Notes: generated by a model not told the origin, from the sequence alone. 64,000 nt of DNA from Enterococcus_I eurekensis (GCF_042654605.1 NZ_JBHSGT010000056.1:30715-94714); one strand, 5' to 3'; numbered from the stretch's first letter, positions 46,301 through 52,823 are shown. Program-made: numbers and translations.

Positions 46301-46777
46301 ATGAAATTAGATCGGGTGATTAATGTCTCCTTCTTATCGGATTCTTCAACCGCATTAGACGAGACGACTGAAATTTTAAACTTAGTTGTGTGGATTTTGA
46401 TTATTTCAGCGGGATTATTAGCCTTTATTGTTTTATATAACTTAAACAATATTAATATTTCTGAACGTATTCGCGAACTTTCCACCATTAAAGTTTTAGG
46501 TTTTTATAATAATGAAGTGACGATGTATATTTACCGAGAAAATATTTTCTTAACGATTTTTGGTGTAGGAATTGGTTTGCTTTTCGGTAAAATTTTACAC
46601 GGTTACGTATTACAAACAGTTGAGTTAGATATGTTGATGTTCTCACCTAAAATTCATGGCTTAAGTTATGTATACGCAAGTTTGATTACTGTCTTCTTTA
46701 CAGTTGTGGTCGGTTTTGTCATGTATCAGAAGTTGAAAAAAGTCGATATGATTGAAGCGTTAAAATCAAACGAATAA
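43358..46777 (+). CDS. Very large FtsX-type ABC transporter permease with coiled-coil extracytoplasmic domain
   Basis: 1139 residues. An N-terminal membrane segment (about 18-38) is followed by a long extracytoplasmic region. Residues about 258-600 are a Gln/Glu/Leu-rich coiled coil with repeats such as LDEGREALRAAQRQLREGRKQL. Three membrane segments form an FtsX core (about 612-725), then a second core with an anchor near 775, an extracytoplasmic loop and three final segments (about 1010-1130). The layout is that of duplicated FtsX-fold exporters. The coiled coil may bridge to the wall or a partner protein; the substrate is unknown. The start is the third ATG-like codon of a cluster, 10 bp after GAGTGG. 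Confidence 0.9.
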   Translation: MKKKALLKTSLREITNSPARFLSILGIIFLGVAFFVGIGATGPDMIRSADDYFKKYDLADVSVYSSLGFSNEDKKIIEKDEAIGAISLQYLADIHSNQSNQVFRFLSYDDKDSLNKLNVVKGRLPNEPDEIVIDSILQGNEKYKIGETYTIDQSDDVDKQLENHSFEIVGFVKSPEFIDNAKRGNTNVGNGAIDAFVFVLPEAFNLDAYGRMLVSFVNLTDEVAYSEAYQQKMKDNKALLVDLLDPRKTERLKEIRTEALDEIERNQKELTKAKDQLQAGEKELLQAKKELESGEKAFLEGKKTFQTEIANGQAEIARQEQQLDAAEDEIDQQTDYLNNQQRELDQNSGKLAAYQEQLEQIFDQLDEIQLALGQLDEAEAVFKEIEILLDQLEQLNDEEQQAALGELKSLLQLLASQLPNASELQTVIDAIINGLTLENLVQVRQEMQQLQELLANQRQEIENQLQMLTQQQSELEAGLQVIEEGQRQLDEGREALRAAQRQLREGRKQLNSGRETLIVERERGQQKLDATEKELKAGRTTFEKEQAKFEKLQKEKIPELEKAQTRLNEEKAKLDDLKEAKFTTVLRESNPGYLEYEQNANRISSIATVFPTIFFLIAALVSLTTMGRMIEEKRMEIGTYKALGYKNSEVAQKFLIYSLAAGLTGTLLGLLVGFYLFPTIIINAYGQLYSIKEFSTPWYLSYSLIGIAVGLFCTVGIALIVLRVDLASTAATLLRPKAPKPGKVILIERIKPLWRRLNFNQKVTMRNLFRYKSRMFMTIFGIAGCTAMIVTGFGLKNSIGDIVPIQFNQIWHYQGIVSFNQDATEEKLRLYQEERSDLTGLKTSLALASENLTTEISGENIQDLTVYVPENIDDIADFVSFEDRQTQETFVLNDDGAIINEKLSKLFDVNVGDTLELKNADSETFEITISGVVENYVGHFAYLSPKYYEKVFAKEPAFNSELLLFEDSLTKNEEKKIANQLMKLDRVINVSFLSDSSTALDETTEILNLVVWILIISAGLLAFIVLYNLNNINISERIRELSTIKVLGFYNNEVTMYIYRENIFLTIFGVGIGLLFGKILHGYVLQTVELDMLMFSPKIHGLSYVYASLITVFFTVVVGFVMYQKLKKVDMIEALKSNE

Positions 46778-46814
46778 GAAGGGAAATGTGAAAGGTGATT
46801 TTACTTTTTACATG

Positions 46815-46832
46815 GAAAAGATTCGTCTTTTC
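46815..46832 (+). other. Hairpin with TTCG tetraloop
   Basis: GAAAAGA-TTCG-TCTTTTC: a perfect 7-bp stem with a UUCG loop, 38 bp after the ABC permease gene. It has no T-run, so it may be an mRNA 3' stabiliser rather than a terminator. Confidence 0.5.
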
Positions 46833-46880
46833 ACTTGAATGCAAGTTAACGAATGTGAACTAGACATAAATTTCAGATAA

Positions 46881-46915
46881 AAAATAAGCTGTGACGGATG
46901 TCATAGCTTATTTTT
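46881..46915 (+). terminator. Terminator after the ABC transporter operon
   Basis: AAAATAAGCT (46881-46890) with its complement AGCTTATTTT (46905-46914), an inner TGAC/GTCA pair, and a T-run. Confidence 0.85.
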
Positions 46916-47057
46916 GCGGTTGTATAATATTTGGTGTTGATGGAAAAATGTCATAGAGATTTTCTTTCAGCACTTTTTTAATTTTTCCGACAAAAAAAGG
47001 CCTCAAACTGATAAAATGTAGTCGTCGAAAACAAACACAAATCAAGAGTGAAGCCTC

Positions 47058-47277
47058 ATGCATAATAATATTAGAAACATGCTTGGATTAACAGATGCAA
47101 ATATTACTTTCCCGGAAGATGGTTGGAGGAGGGGAAATAAAAGGTGTCACTGAGTACTTGAATAATAAAATTATAGTAATTAGACGTGTTTCCTATGGTT
47201 ATTGTGTTTTCTATCATTTAAGAGATCGAATCTACGTCGTTCAGAGATTGTTTTTCTCACAATCTGAAGCAATCTAA
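47058..47277 (+). pseudogene. Decayed, frameshifted N-terminal remnant of an ISL3-family transposase
   Basis: From the ATG at 47058 the frame reads MHNNIRNMLGLTDANITFPED and then stops at 47151. In the next frame, GGGEIKGVTEYLNNKIIV continues to 47277. Together they resemble the N-terminus of ISL3-type transposases (xIxxLLxLxDxxIxF...EIKGVT). A frameshift has occurred near 47115-47130. The zinc-finger and DDE parts are missing, so this is only a stub. The DNA upstream (46917-46950, GGTTGTATAATATTTGG and onward) could include the left end of the element, but no right end or target duplication was found. Confidence 0.65.
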
Positions 47278-47289
47278 AGAATCAATAAA

Positions 47290-47486
47290 AAACACTAGCA
47301 GATCGGAGAAAAATGTCTTGTGCAGCTACGCCAAAAGACGAAATATGAATTACTCTAGGTTGGTGCTTTAGCACTTAACTAGAGTTTGAAGCTTTCGGGT
47401 TGAGAGACCATGGCTCGAAACGGTCTCGTAGCTTCTGTCAACAAGGCGATTTTTCGCAGGTGAGCGGGAGGCTCCACCCCTTTTTT
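47290..47486 (+). ncRNA. Candidate structured non-coding RNA, unassigned class
   Basis: No convincing coding frame lies in this ~200 bp, but it is dense in complementary segments and visibly richer in G+C than its flanks. GTCTT/AAGAC: 47315-47319 with 47335-47339. ACTCTAG/CTAGAGT: 47352-47358 with 47379-47385, enclosing GTGC-TTTA-GCAC. GAAGCT/AGCTTC: 47388-47393 with 47430-47435, enclosing GAGACC/GGTCTC (47404-47409 with 47422-47427). TTCGGG (47394-47399) can pair with CTCGAA (47414-47419) in that loop, an H-type pseudoknot. GCGA-TTTT-TCGC lies at 47446-47457. The last hairpin, GGTGAGC with GCTCCACC (one bulge), is followed by six T at 47481-47486. The 5' end is uncertain; the class was not recognised. 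Confidence 0.7.
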
Positions 47487-47548
47487 ATGGCAATAAAAAA
47501 ATCAATAGAGAAACAACGACTCTACCGATTCAGACGCTTATTTTTGCG

Positions 47549-48043
47549 TTATTCTTCTGTTTGCGTTGGGGCTAAAGGTAGAAAATAATTTAAGCCGATT
47601 GCGACCAACGTTCCAATAAAAGTATCTAAAATTCTCTGCAAGGCAAAAACAAAGGATTTATCACCTTCAGAATCCAGTGAAATTAAAAGTAATGTAGCAA
47701 CAGCTGAAATAATACCAGCATGGTTATTGATACCGTCAGATAAAATGATGACAAAAGCAACAGCTAGTGGCACAAGTAGAAGTTCTGTTAGTGTATGGTG
47801 TTGCACCATATTCTGAATAAAAACATAAAAGAGTGCAGCAGCACCACCGATAATATTCCCTAATACGCGAGAACGTGCAAAGGTAATCGTAGTTGGCATA
47901 TCCTGTCGCAAACTAAAAACAGCGGCTAAAGCAGCAATCATTGCATCTCCTCTGTTAAAAAAATAGAAAAGCAAAATACAAATCATCACTGCAAGAGAAG
48001 ATTTGATCGTTCGCATACCGATTCGAAATTGACCAATATTCAT
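47549..48043 (-). CDS. Aromatic acid exporter family (ArAE/FUSC-like) membrane protein, short
   Basis: 164 residues with four to five hydrophobic segments. MNIGQFRIGMRTIKSSLAVM at the start and the DAMIAALAAVFSLRQDMPTTITFARSRVLGNIIGG block match the ArAE_1/DUF939 N-terminal membrane domain. It lacks the long cytoplasmic C-terminal part of full-length members. AGAGGTG precedes the ATG on the minus strand. It diverges from a longer paralogue 101 bp away, and its 3' end lies 62 bp from the candidate RNA. Substrate unknown. Confidence 0.8.
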   Translation of the reverse strand: MNIGQFRIGMRTIKSSLAVMICILLFYFFNRGDAMIAALAAVFSLRQDMPTTITFARSRVLGNIIGGAAALFYVFIQNMVQHHTLTELLLVPLAVAFVIILSDGINNHAGIISAVATLLLISLDSEGDKSFVFALQRILDTFIGTLVAIGLNYFLPLAPTQTEE

Positions 48044-48089
48044 TTAAAACACCTCTTTTAATTAGTTTATCGAAAATTCATTTAAAACG
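48039..48089. repeat. 13-bp direct repeat in the divergent ArAE intergenic region
   Basis: ATTCATTTAAAAC occurs at 48039-48051, covering the start codon of the minus-strand gene, and again at 48077-48089. Confidence 0.6.
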
Positions 48090-48144
48090 CTAGTGAAATT
48101 TTAGAAGCTTTCGTTTAAAATAGCTAAAGGAAGGTGGAAACAAC

Positions 48145-49092
48145 ATGAAAATTGGATTACGAACACTTAAAACCGTTGTGGCTTGCTTTTTTGCCCTGAT
48201 TATTGCCCAACAACTTGATTTACTCTATTATACTTCAGCAGGGATTATCGCAATTTTAAGTGTGGGCAATACAAAAAAATCTTCTTTTAATACTGGGATG
48301 GCACGTGTTGCATCGTTGACACTGGCAACAATCATTGCCGCCATTATTTTTAATCTCGTGGGGTATTCGCCATTGGGTTTTACACTTTTTTTAACTTTTT
48401 TTATTCCGTTAACGGTCCGTTTTTCATTAACCGATGGCATCGTCGTCACTTCTGTTTTAGTCACTCATTATTTACTTGAACAAAACTTTGGTTGGGATTT
48501 GATTATCAATGAATTTTTGCTGATGGGAATAGGAGTAGGTGTAGCGTTACTGCTTAATTTATATATGCCTAATCTCGAAAAAAGAATTAAGCAAGAGCAA
48601 GAAACAATCGAAGTTCATGTCAGACAACTATTGCTAGATATGGCCGATCACTTGGCACAGACGAATAAAGAAGATTTAGTTATCTCATGCGACGCCTTGC
48701 TAGAAAGTATTGATAATGGTCAAAAGCAGGCACACATGCATCAAGAAAATCAATGGTTTGAAGAAAACTGGTATTATGAGGAATATTTTATTATGCGTCG
48801 CTCCCAAGTTCGCCTGTTAAGGGAAATGATTTTTATTTTGAAAAAAATTGAAATTGAAAAAGCTTTGGTCGAAGATCTTCATATTTTATTAACAACGGCA
48901 GGAGAGACATTGTCAGAAGCAAATGATGGTATACAATTGTTAAAAAATATTGATTTAGTTACGGAGAGCTACCGTTTAAAACCATTGCCAAAAAACCGTG
49001 AGGAATTTGAAAATCGTGCACGACTTTTTCAATGTTTGCAAATTTTTAAAAATTTCATTGAGCTAAAAGCAGAGTTTTCCATGCAACGATAA
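48145..49092 (+). CDS. Aromatic acid exporter family (ArAE_1 with C-terminal cytoplasmic domain) membrane protein
   Basis: 315 residues. The N-terminal ~145 residues form about five membrane segments (MKIGLRTLKTVVACFFALIIA and following), paralogous to the divergent 164-residue protein. The C-terminal half (from about 150, NLEKRIKQEQETIEVHVRQ) is helical and soluble, as in the DUF939 C-terminal domain. Such proteins may export small aromatic acids or help relieve metabolic stress, but no substrate is proven. AAGGAAGG precedes the ATG. Confidence 0.82.
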   Translation: MKIGLRTLKTVVACFFALIIAQQLDLLYYTSAGIIAILSVGNTKKSSFNTGMARVASLTLATIIAAIIFNLVGYSPLGFTLFLTFFIPLTVRFSLTDGIVVTSVLVTHYLLEQNFGWDLIINEFLLMGIGVGVALLLNLYMPNLEKRIKQEQETIEVHVRQLLLDMADHLAQTNKEDLVISCDALLESIDNGQKQAHMHQENQWFEENWYYEEYFIMRRSQVRLLREMIFILKKIEIEKALVEDLHILLTTAGETLSEANDGIQLLKNIDLVTESYRLKPLPKNREEFENRARLFQCLQIFKNFIELKAEFSMQR

Positions 49093-49097
49093 CATTT

Positions 49098-49137
49098 CGC
49101 CGCCTCAGTCCTATTTTGGGAATGGAGCGGCTGTTTG
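49098..49137 (+). terminator. Weak terminator candidate after the ArAE gene
   Basis: GCCGC (with a bulge, then TC) pairs with GAGCGGC, but the following T-run is short. Confidence 0.35.
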
Positions 49138-49176
49138 AATGGTTTCGATATTTCACAAAAAACAACTGTTATAGGT

Positions 49177-49207
49177 TATAATAGGCAATGAAACATTGAT
49201 TGTTTCA
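49177..49207 (+). promoter_or_regulatory. Promoter and start-site hairpin before the 169-residue gene
   Basis: A perfect TATAAT (49177-49182); TTCACA (49152-49157) is a distant -35 with a 19-bp spacer. Just downstream, TGAAACA (49189-49195) and TGTTTCA (49201-49207) form a 7-bp dyad at the expected transcript start, either an operator or a 5' mRNA hairpin. Confidence 0.5.
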
Positions 49208-49291
49208 AATGATAAAATTTATTCAATTTTTACGTTTATTGCTATCATTCAATTGATTTACAAAGTAAAATACTCGTTAGGAGGAAACAAC

Positions 49292-49801
49292 ATGCACGAA
49301 ATTTATATTAATCTGATTTTAAGTGGTATTTATGAGAATTATTATTCAGAAGAAGAATTTTACAAGAATCACTTAGGCATTTCTTTTGAAAGGTGGGAAA
49401 ATTGGAAGCACGGAAAAACAAGTCTTTCACCTGAAGAGAGTCAAAAAGTTAAAAATATTTTTAGTGATTATGAGTGGATGCTTTTACAAAAGGTTTTACG
49501 ACAAACGATTATTTACCCTGAAAAACGTCATATCGCTGTTTCTGAGTATAAAAAATTAAAAATTAAAATTGCGCAACAATGGTTAAATACAAACAGTGGG
49601 GTTGTTGAATTTCAGCAACTCAAAGAAGAAGAGAAAAAAGATGCCTTGATTGATTTACGTGTCAGCTTACAATATGGTGAATGGGGCTTTGACGATGTTT
49701 TGAACTTTCGATTACCGGCAGCCATTCAAAATCAAATCGTTCGACAAGAAGTTGCCCTCTTAGATTGGGTGAATCAAGAGTTAGAGGACGCTTATGTGTA
49801 A
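49292..49801 (+). CDS. Hypothetical cytoplasmic protein
   Basis: 169 residues, not recognised. It starts MHEIYINLILSGIYENYY and is rich in aromatic and charged residues: FYKNHLGISFERWENWKHGKTSLSPEESQKVKNIF looks like a helical unit, and LLDWVNQELEDAYV ends it. No membrane segment or signal peptide. The ATG at 49292 is chosen because AGGAGG (49279-49284) is 7 bp upstream; an open frame runs back to 49196 without a site. It has its own promoter and precedes two wall-hydrolase genes. Confidence 0.75.
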   Translation: MHEIYINLILSGIYENYYSEEEFYKNHLGISFERWENWKHGKTSLSPEESQKVKNIFSDYEWMLLQKVLRQTIIYPEKRHIAVSEYKKLKIKIAQQWLNTNSGVVEFQQLKEEEKKDALIDLRVSLQYGEWGFDDVLNFRLPAAIQNQIVRQEVALLDWVNQELEDAYV

Positions 49802-49830
49802 GGAAAAAGAAATGAATTGAGGAATTGATT

Positions 49831-50619
49831 TTGAAATTGAAAAAAATAATTGCAACAATAACCATGAGCGTTTTAGGTGTGATATTGATTTATGGAATTA
49901 ATCGATTTGTGACAAGAGAATACGTACCAAAAGGGACAAAAGAAGCAATTGCCGCAAAAATTAATACGTTAAATGAACAAGAACAAATAAACGAAAAAAA
50001 GGTGTCAGAGTCTTTACCTGAGGGGGAACTGACCGATTGGAATTTGGTCTTAGTTGGCCCAAGTCATAAATTAAAAGAAGAAGCAACCGAGACATTGACG
50101 ACGCTTGACAATGGAATGATGCTGGATCATCGGATTGTGGACCCATATAGTCAAATGTTAATCGCAGCTCAAGAAGATGGGATTGATTTGATGCTCGTTT
50201 CAGGTTACCGTTCTATTTCGTATCAAGAACAAATTTTTAATGAGAATGTCAATGCTTTAATCTATCAAGGAGAGTCGGAAGTTTCAGCGAAAAAGATTGT
50301 TAAACAGACATCCACTGAACCCGGTTATAGCGAACATCACACTGGTTTAACTTTTGATATTGTCGATCAAGATTGGTCGAATAATTTTACGGATAACCTT
50401 TTAAGTGAAGCATATGCTGAAACAAGAGGTGGTAAATGGTTGGCGACACATGCACGTGAATATGGTTTTATTCTACGCTATCCTAAAGGGAAAGAAGAAA
50501 TCACCGAGATTTCTTTCGAACCTTGGCATTATCGTTATGTTGGAATCGAACATGCGAAATACATCGAAGCGCATCAATTGACCTTAGAGGAATACTTGGA
50601 TTTATTAAAGGAGACATAG
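49831..50619 (+). CDS. VanY/LdcB-family D,D- or L,D-carboxypeptidase
   Basis: 262 residues. An N-terminal hydrophobic segment (about 4-22) anchors or exports the protein. The metal site is typical of peptidase M15B: LMLVSGYRSISYQEQIFN, then GYSEHHTGLTFDIVD (the SxHxxGxxxD motif with a His and an Asp ligand) and EPWHYRYVG (His). It trims peptide stems of peptidoglycan outside the membrane. TTG at 49831 is chosen, 8 bp after GAGG; a TTG at 49825 is too close. Whether it is a D,D- or an L,D-enzyme is not decidable here. No van resistance genes are near. Confidence 0.9.
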   Translation: MKLKKIIATITMSVLGVILIYGINRFVTREYVPKGTKEAIAAKINTLNEQEQINEKKVSESLPEGELTDWNLVLVGPSHKLKEEATETLTTLDNGMMLDHRIVDPYSQMLIAAQEDGIDLMLVSGYRSISYQEQIFNENVNALIYQGESEVSAKKIVKQTSTEPGYSEHHTGLTFDIVDQDWSNNFTDNLLSEAYAETRGGKWLATHAREYGFILRYPKGKEEITEISFEPWHYRYVGIEHAKYIEAHQLTLEEYLDLLKET

Positions 50620-50626
50620 TGATTGC

Positions 50627-51247
50627 ATGAAAAAAAATAAAAAACCGAGACAGTCTCCATTGAGATTTCCTCTAATTTTAGCTGGACTCTTTTTAATCGT
50701 TTTATCCTTTGTATTTTCTTTAAGAGGTTTGGTTGATGAAGCACCACGTTATATGACTGAGGATGCACAACAAGAAAATTCTCAGCTATCAAAGGAAGCA
50801 TTTATTGAACGCTTAGTACCGCATGCCCAAACGTTACAAAAAGGTTATGGGATTTTACCGAGTATTATTATTGGGCAAGCAATTTTAGAATCGAATTGGG
50901 GAAACAGTGAGTTATCAAGTAAATATAATAACTTATTTGGAATTAAATCATTTGGTCACTCAGACTATGTAACAATGGATACCCAGGAATATGTGAATGG
51001 CCAATGGATTACAATTCAAGGTGATTTCCGTGTTTATCAATCATGGGAAGAATCTATGGATGACCATACGATGCTGTTTGTAAATGGTGTTGATTGGAGT
51101 CCACAAAAATATGAAGCGGTTTTAACGGCACCAAGCTATAAAGAAGCAGCCAATGCGCTACAAGCAGCCGGTTATGCTACGGATCCGGGCTATGCTAACA
51201 AAGTAATACAAGTAATTGAAACTTATCATTTAGATCAATATGACTAG
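50627..51247 (+). CDS. Exported GH73 N-acetylglucosaminidase (LytG-like)
   Basis: 206 residues. A membrane segment at about residues 15-33 is followed by the glucosaminidase domain: PHAQTLQKGYGILPSIIIGQAILESNWGNSELSSKYNNLFGIK, where Glu in AILESNWG is the predicted catalytic acid, and YQSWEESMDDHTMLF. It cuts glycan strands of peptidoglycan. No wall-binding repeats (LysM, GW) follow, so it is probably membrane-anchored. It follows the carboxypeptidase by 7 bp with AAAGGAG upstream, forming a cell-wall remodelling pair. Confidence 0.9.
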   Translation: MKKNKKPRQSPLRFPLILAGLFLIVLSFVFSLRGLVDEAPRYMTEDAQQENSQLSKEAFIERLVPHAQTLQKGYGILPSIIIGQAILESNWGNSELSSKYNNLFGIKSFGHSDYVTMDTQEYVNGQWITIQGDFRVYQSWEESMDDHTMLFVNGVDWSPQKYEAVLTAPSYKEAANALQAAGYATDPGYANKVIQVIETYHLDQYD

Positions 51248-51261
51248 CAAGGAGTGATCGT

Positions 51262-51948
51262 GTGACAGAAAAATTTGTGCCAAACATTTCAACAGAATTA
51301 AGAAAAGATATTGTCAGAGTACCGGAAGTGATTAACGAATGTAGTGGCATTATGATTTTCGGGAAATTAATAAAATCAATCATTTTTACAACGGATATTG
51401 CCATTATTCGTAATACGAATGCTCATGCGGTGATAGCAGTTTATCCATTCACACCCCATCCGGCGATTACGAAAAGTATTATTGAAGCAGCAGATATTCC
51501 AGTTTTTTCTGGTGTTGGCGGAGGTCTAACTCAGGGAACCCGCGCGAGCTATATGAGTTTATTTGCTGAAGCACAAGGCTCAATTGGTGTTGTTTTAAAT
51601 GGACCCACTCCAATTGAAACCGTAGTTGATGTTTGTGCTGTTGTTGATATCCCGGTTGTTAGTACGGTTACCAGTCTCTATACACCGATTGAAGATAAAC
51701 TTGCTGCGGGTGTTAAAATTATTAATATTAGTGCGGGACGAAAAACGGAAGAAGTTGTTCGACATTTTCGTCAATTATATCCTGACTTACCAATTATCGC
51801 GACTGGTGGTCCAACGGAAGAAAGTATCAGGGGTACGATTCAGGCTGGTGCAAATGCCGTCACATATACACCACCGACGAATGGTCAGCTTTTTAGTAAA
51901 AAGATGGAACATTATCGTGAAATTGAACGCGTTTCCTTTGAAGAATAA
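51262..51948 (+). CDS. Uncharacterised protein with a TIM-barrel-like pattern
   Basis: 228 residues, no named family recognised. The alternation of beta-strand and helix pieces (IMIFGKLIKSIIFTTDIAII, IPVFSGVGGGLTQGT, IPVVSTVTSLYT, VKIINISAG, LPIIATGGPTEESIRGTIQAGANAVTYTP) resembles a (beta/alpha)8 phosphate-binding barrel, with IIATGGPTEESI as the usual phosphate-loop position. No signal peptide, so cytoplasmic. The GTG start is 7 bp after AAGGAGTG. It is 14 bp after the glucosaminidase gene, so the three may be one transcript. The reaction is unknown. Confidence 0.75.
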   Translation: MTEKFVPNISTELRKDIVRVPEVINECSGIMIFGKLIKSIIFTTDIAIIRNTNAHAVIAVYPFTPHPAITKSIIEAADIPVFSGVGGGLTQGTRASYMSLFAEAQGSIGVVLNGPTPIETVVDVCAVVDIPVVSTVTSLYTPIEDKLAAGVKIINISAGRKTEEVVRHFRQLYPDLPIIATGGPTEESIRGTIQAGANAVTYTPPTNGQLFSKKMEHYREIERVSFEE

Positions 51949-51966
51949 AGATTTGATGAAAAAATG

Positions 51967-52007
51967 AAGAGAACTAGCTTGATTTTAGCTTTTTCTCTTG
52001 TTTTTTT
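51967..52007 (+). terminator. Terminator after the barrel-like gene
   Basis: AAGAGAA (51967-51973) with TTCTCTT (51993-51999), an inner AGCT/AGCT pair, and a run of seven T. Confidence 0.8.
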
Positions 52008-52026
52008 AGATGGTTCAAGGCATAAT
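51998..52026 (+). promoter_or_regulatory. Promoter candidate for the xpt riboswitch transcript
   Basis: TTGTTT (51998-52003), a 17-bp spacer and CATAAT (52021-52026). It overlaps the preceding terminator. The sequence CATAATTAGT occurs twice, at 52021 and 52042, which makes the exact -10 uncertain. Confidence 0.4.
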
Positions 52027-52055
52027 TAGTTTTGTGTTTTTCATAATTAGTCTTC

Positions 52056-52117
52056 CTTATATATCGTCGTAATTGGTCGACAGTTTCTACCTGGTACCGT
52101 AAATACCGGACTATAAG
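52056..52117 (+). ncRNA. Guanine riboswitch aptamer (purine riboswitch)
   Basis: A standard purine aptamer. P1 is CTTATA (52056-52061) with TATAAG (52112-52117). P2 has GTCG/CGAC (52066-52069 with 52078-52081). The core TTTCTACC (52084-52091) is intact, and P3 is CTGGTA/TACCGG (52091-52096 with 52104-52109) with loop CCGTAAA. The specificity base, equivalent to position 74 of the Bacillus xpt aptamer, is C at 52111 (GGACTAT), which means guanine or hypoxanthine rather than adenine. The expected outcome is that ligand binding favours the downstream terminator and turns xpt off. Confidence 0.93.
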
Positions 52118-52139
52118 TGAAAAAAGTGTTTTATTAAAT

Positions 52140-52180
52140 AAGGCACCTTTTTTGCATGTAGCAAAAAAGGTGTCTTTTTT
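52140..52180 (+). terminator. Riboswitch-controlled terminator before xpt
   Basis: GGCACCTTTTTTGC (52142-52155) pairs with GCAAAAAAGGTGTC (52161-52174), then T-run to 52180. The AAGTGAAAAAAGTG stretch after P1 (52115-52128) can pair with the CACCTTTTTT arm as the antiterminator. Confidence 0.92.
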
Positions 52181-52222
52181 AATAGATATTAAGAGTGATA
52201 AAATAAAAGGAGTTAATTTACG

Positions 52223-52804
52223 ATGGAAGAATTAGTCAAACGAATTCAACAAGATGGAAATGTTTTAGGAGATGGCGTATTAAAAGTTGATAGTTTGATC
52301 AACCACCAAGTCGATCCACAGCTCATGAAAAATATGGGTGAGCTTTTTGCTAAAGTTTTTGCTGAAAGAAAGATCACGAAAGTTGTTACGATTGAATCAT
52401 CTGGGATTGCACCGGCGATTTTTTGTGCATTAGAATTAGGTGTTCCAATGATTTTTGCCCGTAAATCAAAAAGCTTAACAATGAATGAGGAATTATTGAC
52501 GGCTTCCGTCTATTCTTTTACAAAGCAAGTAACGAGTACGATTTCAATTTCACGCAAGTTTTTAAGTGAATCAGACAATGTCTTAATTATTGATGATTTT
52601 TTAGCGAATGGTCAAGCGGCAAAAGGTTTAATCGAACTTTGTCAGCAAGCAGGTGCTTCTGTTGAAGGTGTCGGCATCTTAATTGAAAAATCATTCCAAG
52701 ATGGACGTGAATTATTAGAAAGTATGGGAATTGATGTTGTTTCGTTAGCACGAATTCAATCATTAAATGATGGGCAAGTGACATTTATTGAAGCGGATGC
52801 CTAA
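52223..52804 (+). CDS. xpt: Xanthine phosphoribosyltransferase
   Basis: 193 residues. It converts xanthine and PRPP to XMP in purine salvage. The PRPP site reads VLIIDDFLANGQAAKGLIEL, and the N-terminal DGVLKVDSLINHQVDPQLM block is typical of the Xpt family. AAAGGAG lies upstream of the ATG. A guanine riboswitch with terminator controls it. In many Firmicutes xpt is followed by pbuX, but here a strong terminator and purE come next. Confidence 0.96.
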   Translation: MEELVKRIQQDGNVLGDGVLKVDSLINHQVDPQLMKNMGELFAKVFAERKITKVVTIESSGIAPAIFCALELGVPMIFARKSKSLTMNEELLTASVYSFTKQVTSTISISRKFLSESDNVLIIDDFLANGQAAKGLIELCQQAGASVEGVGILIEKSFQDGRELLESMGIDVVSLARIQSLNDGQVTFIEADA

Positions 52805-52823
52805 TAAATAAGTTATTTTTATC

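Noticed and set aside
47095..47277. 60-codon open frame as a stand-alone gene
   Set aside because: Its EIKGVT piece continues the ISL3-like sequence of the other frame, so it is part of a frameshifted transposase stub, not a gene.
47400..47588. Open frame of 62 codons inside the candidate RNA
   Set aside because: It has no ribosome site, overlaps the terminator hairpin and the neighbouring gene, and its composition reflects the RNA stems.
49831..50619. Vancomycin resistance gene vanY
   Set aside because: The protein is of that family, but no vanH/A/X/R/S genes are near; it fits a housekeeping wall carboxypeptidase.
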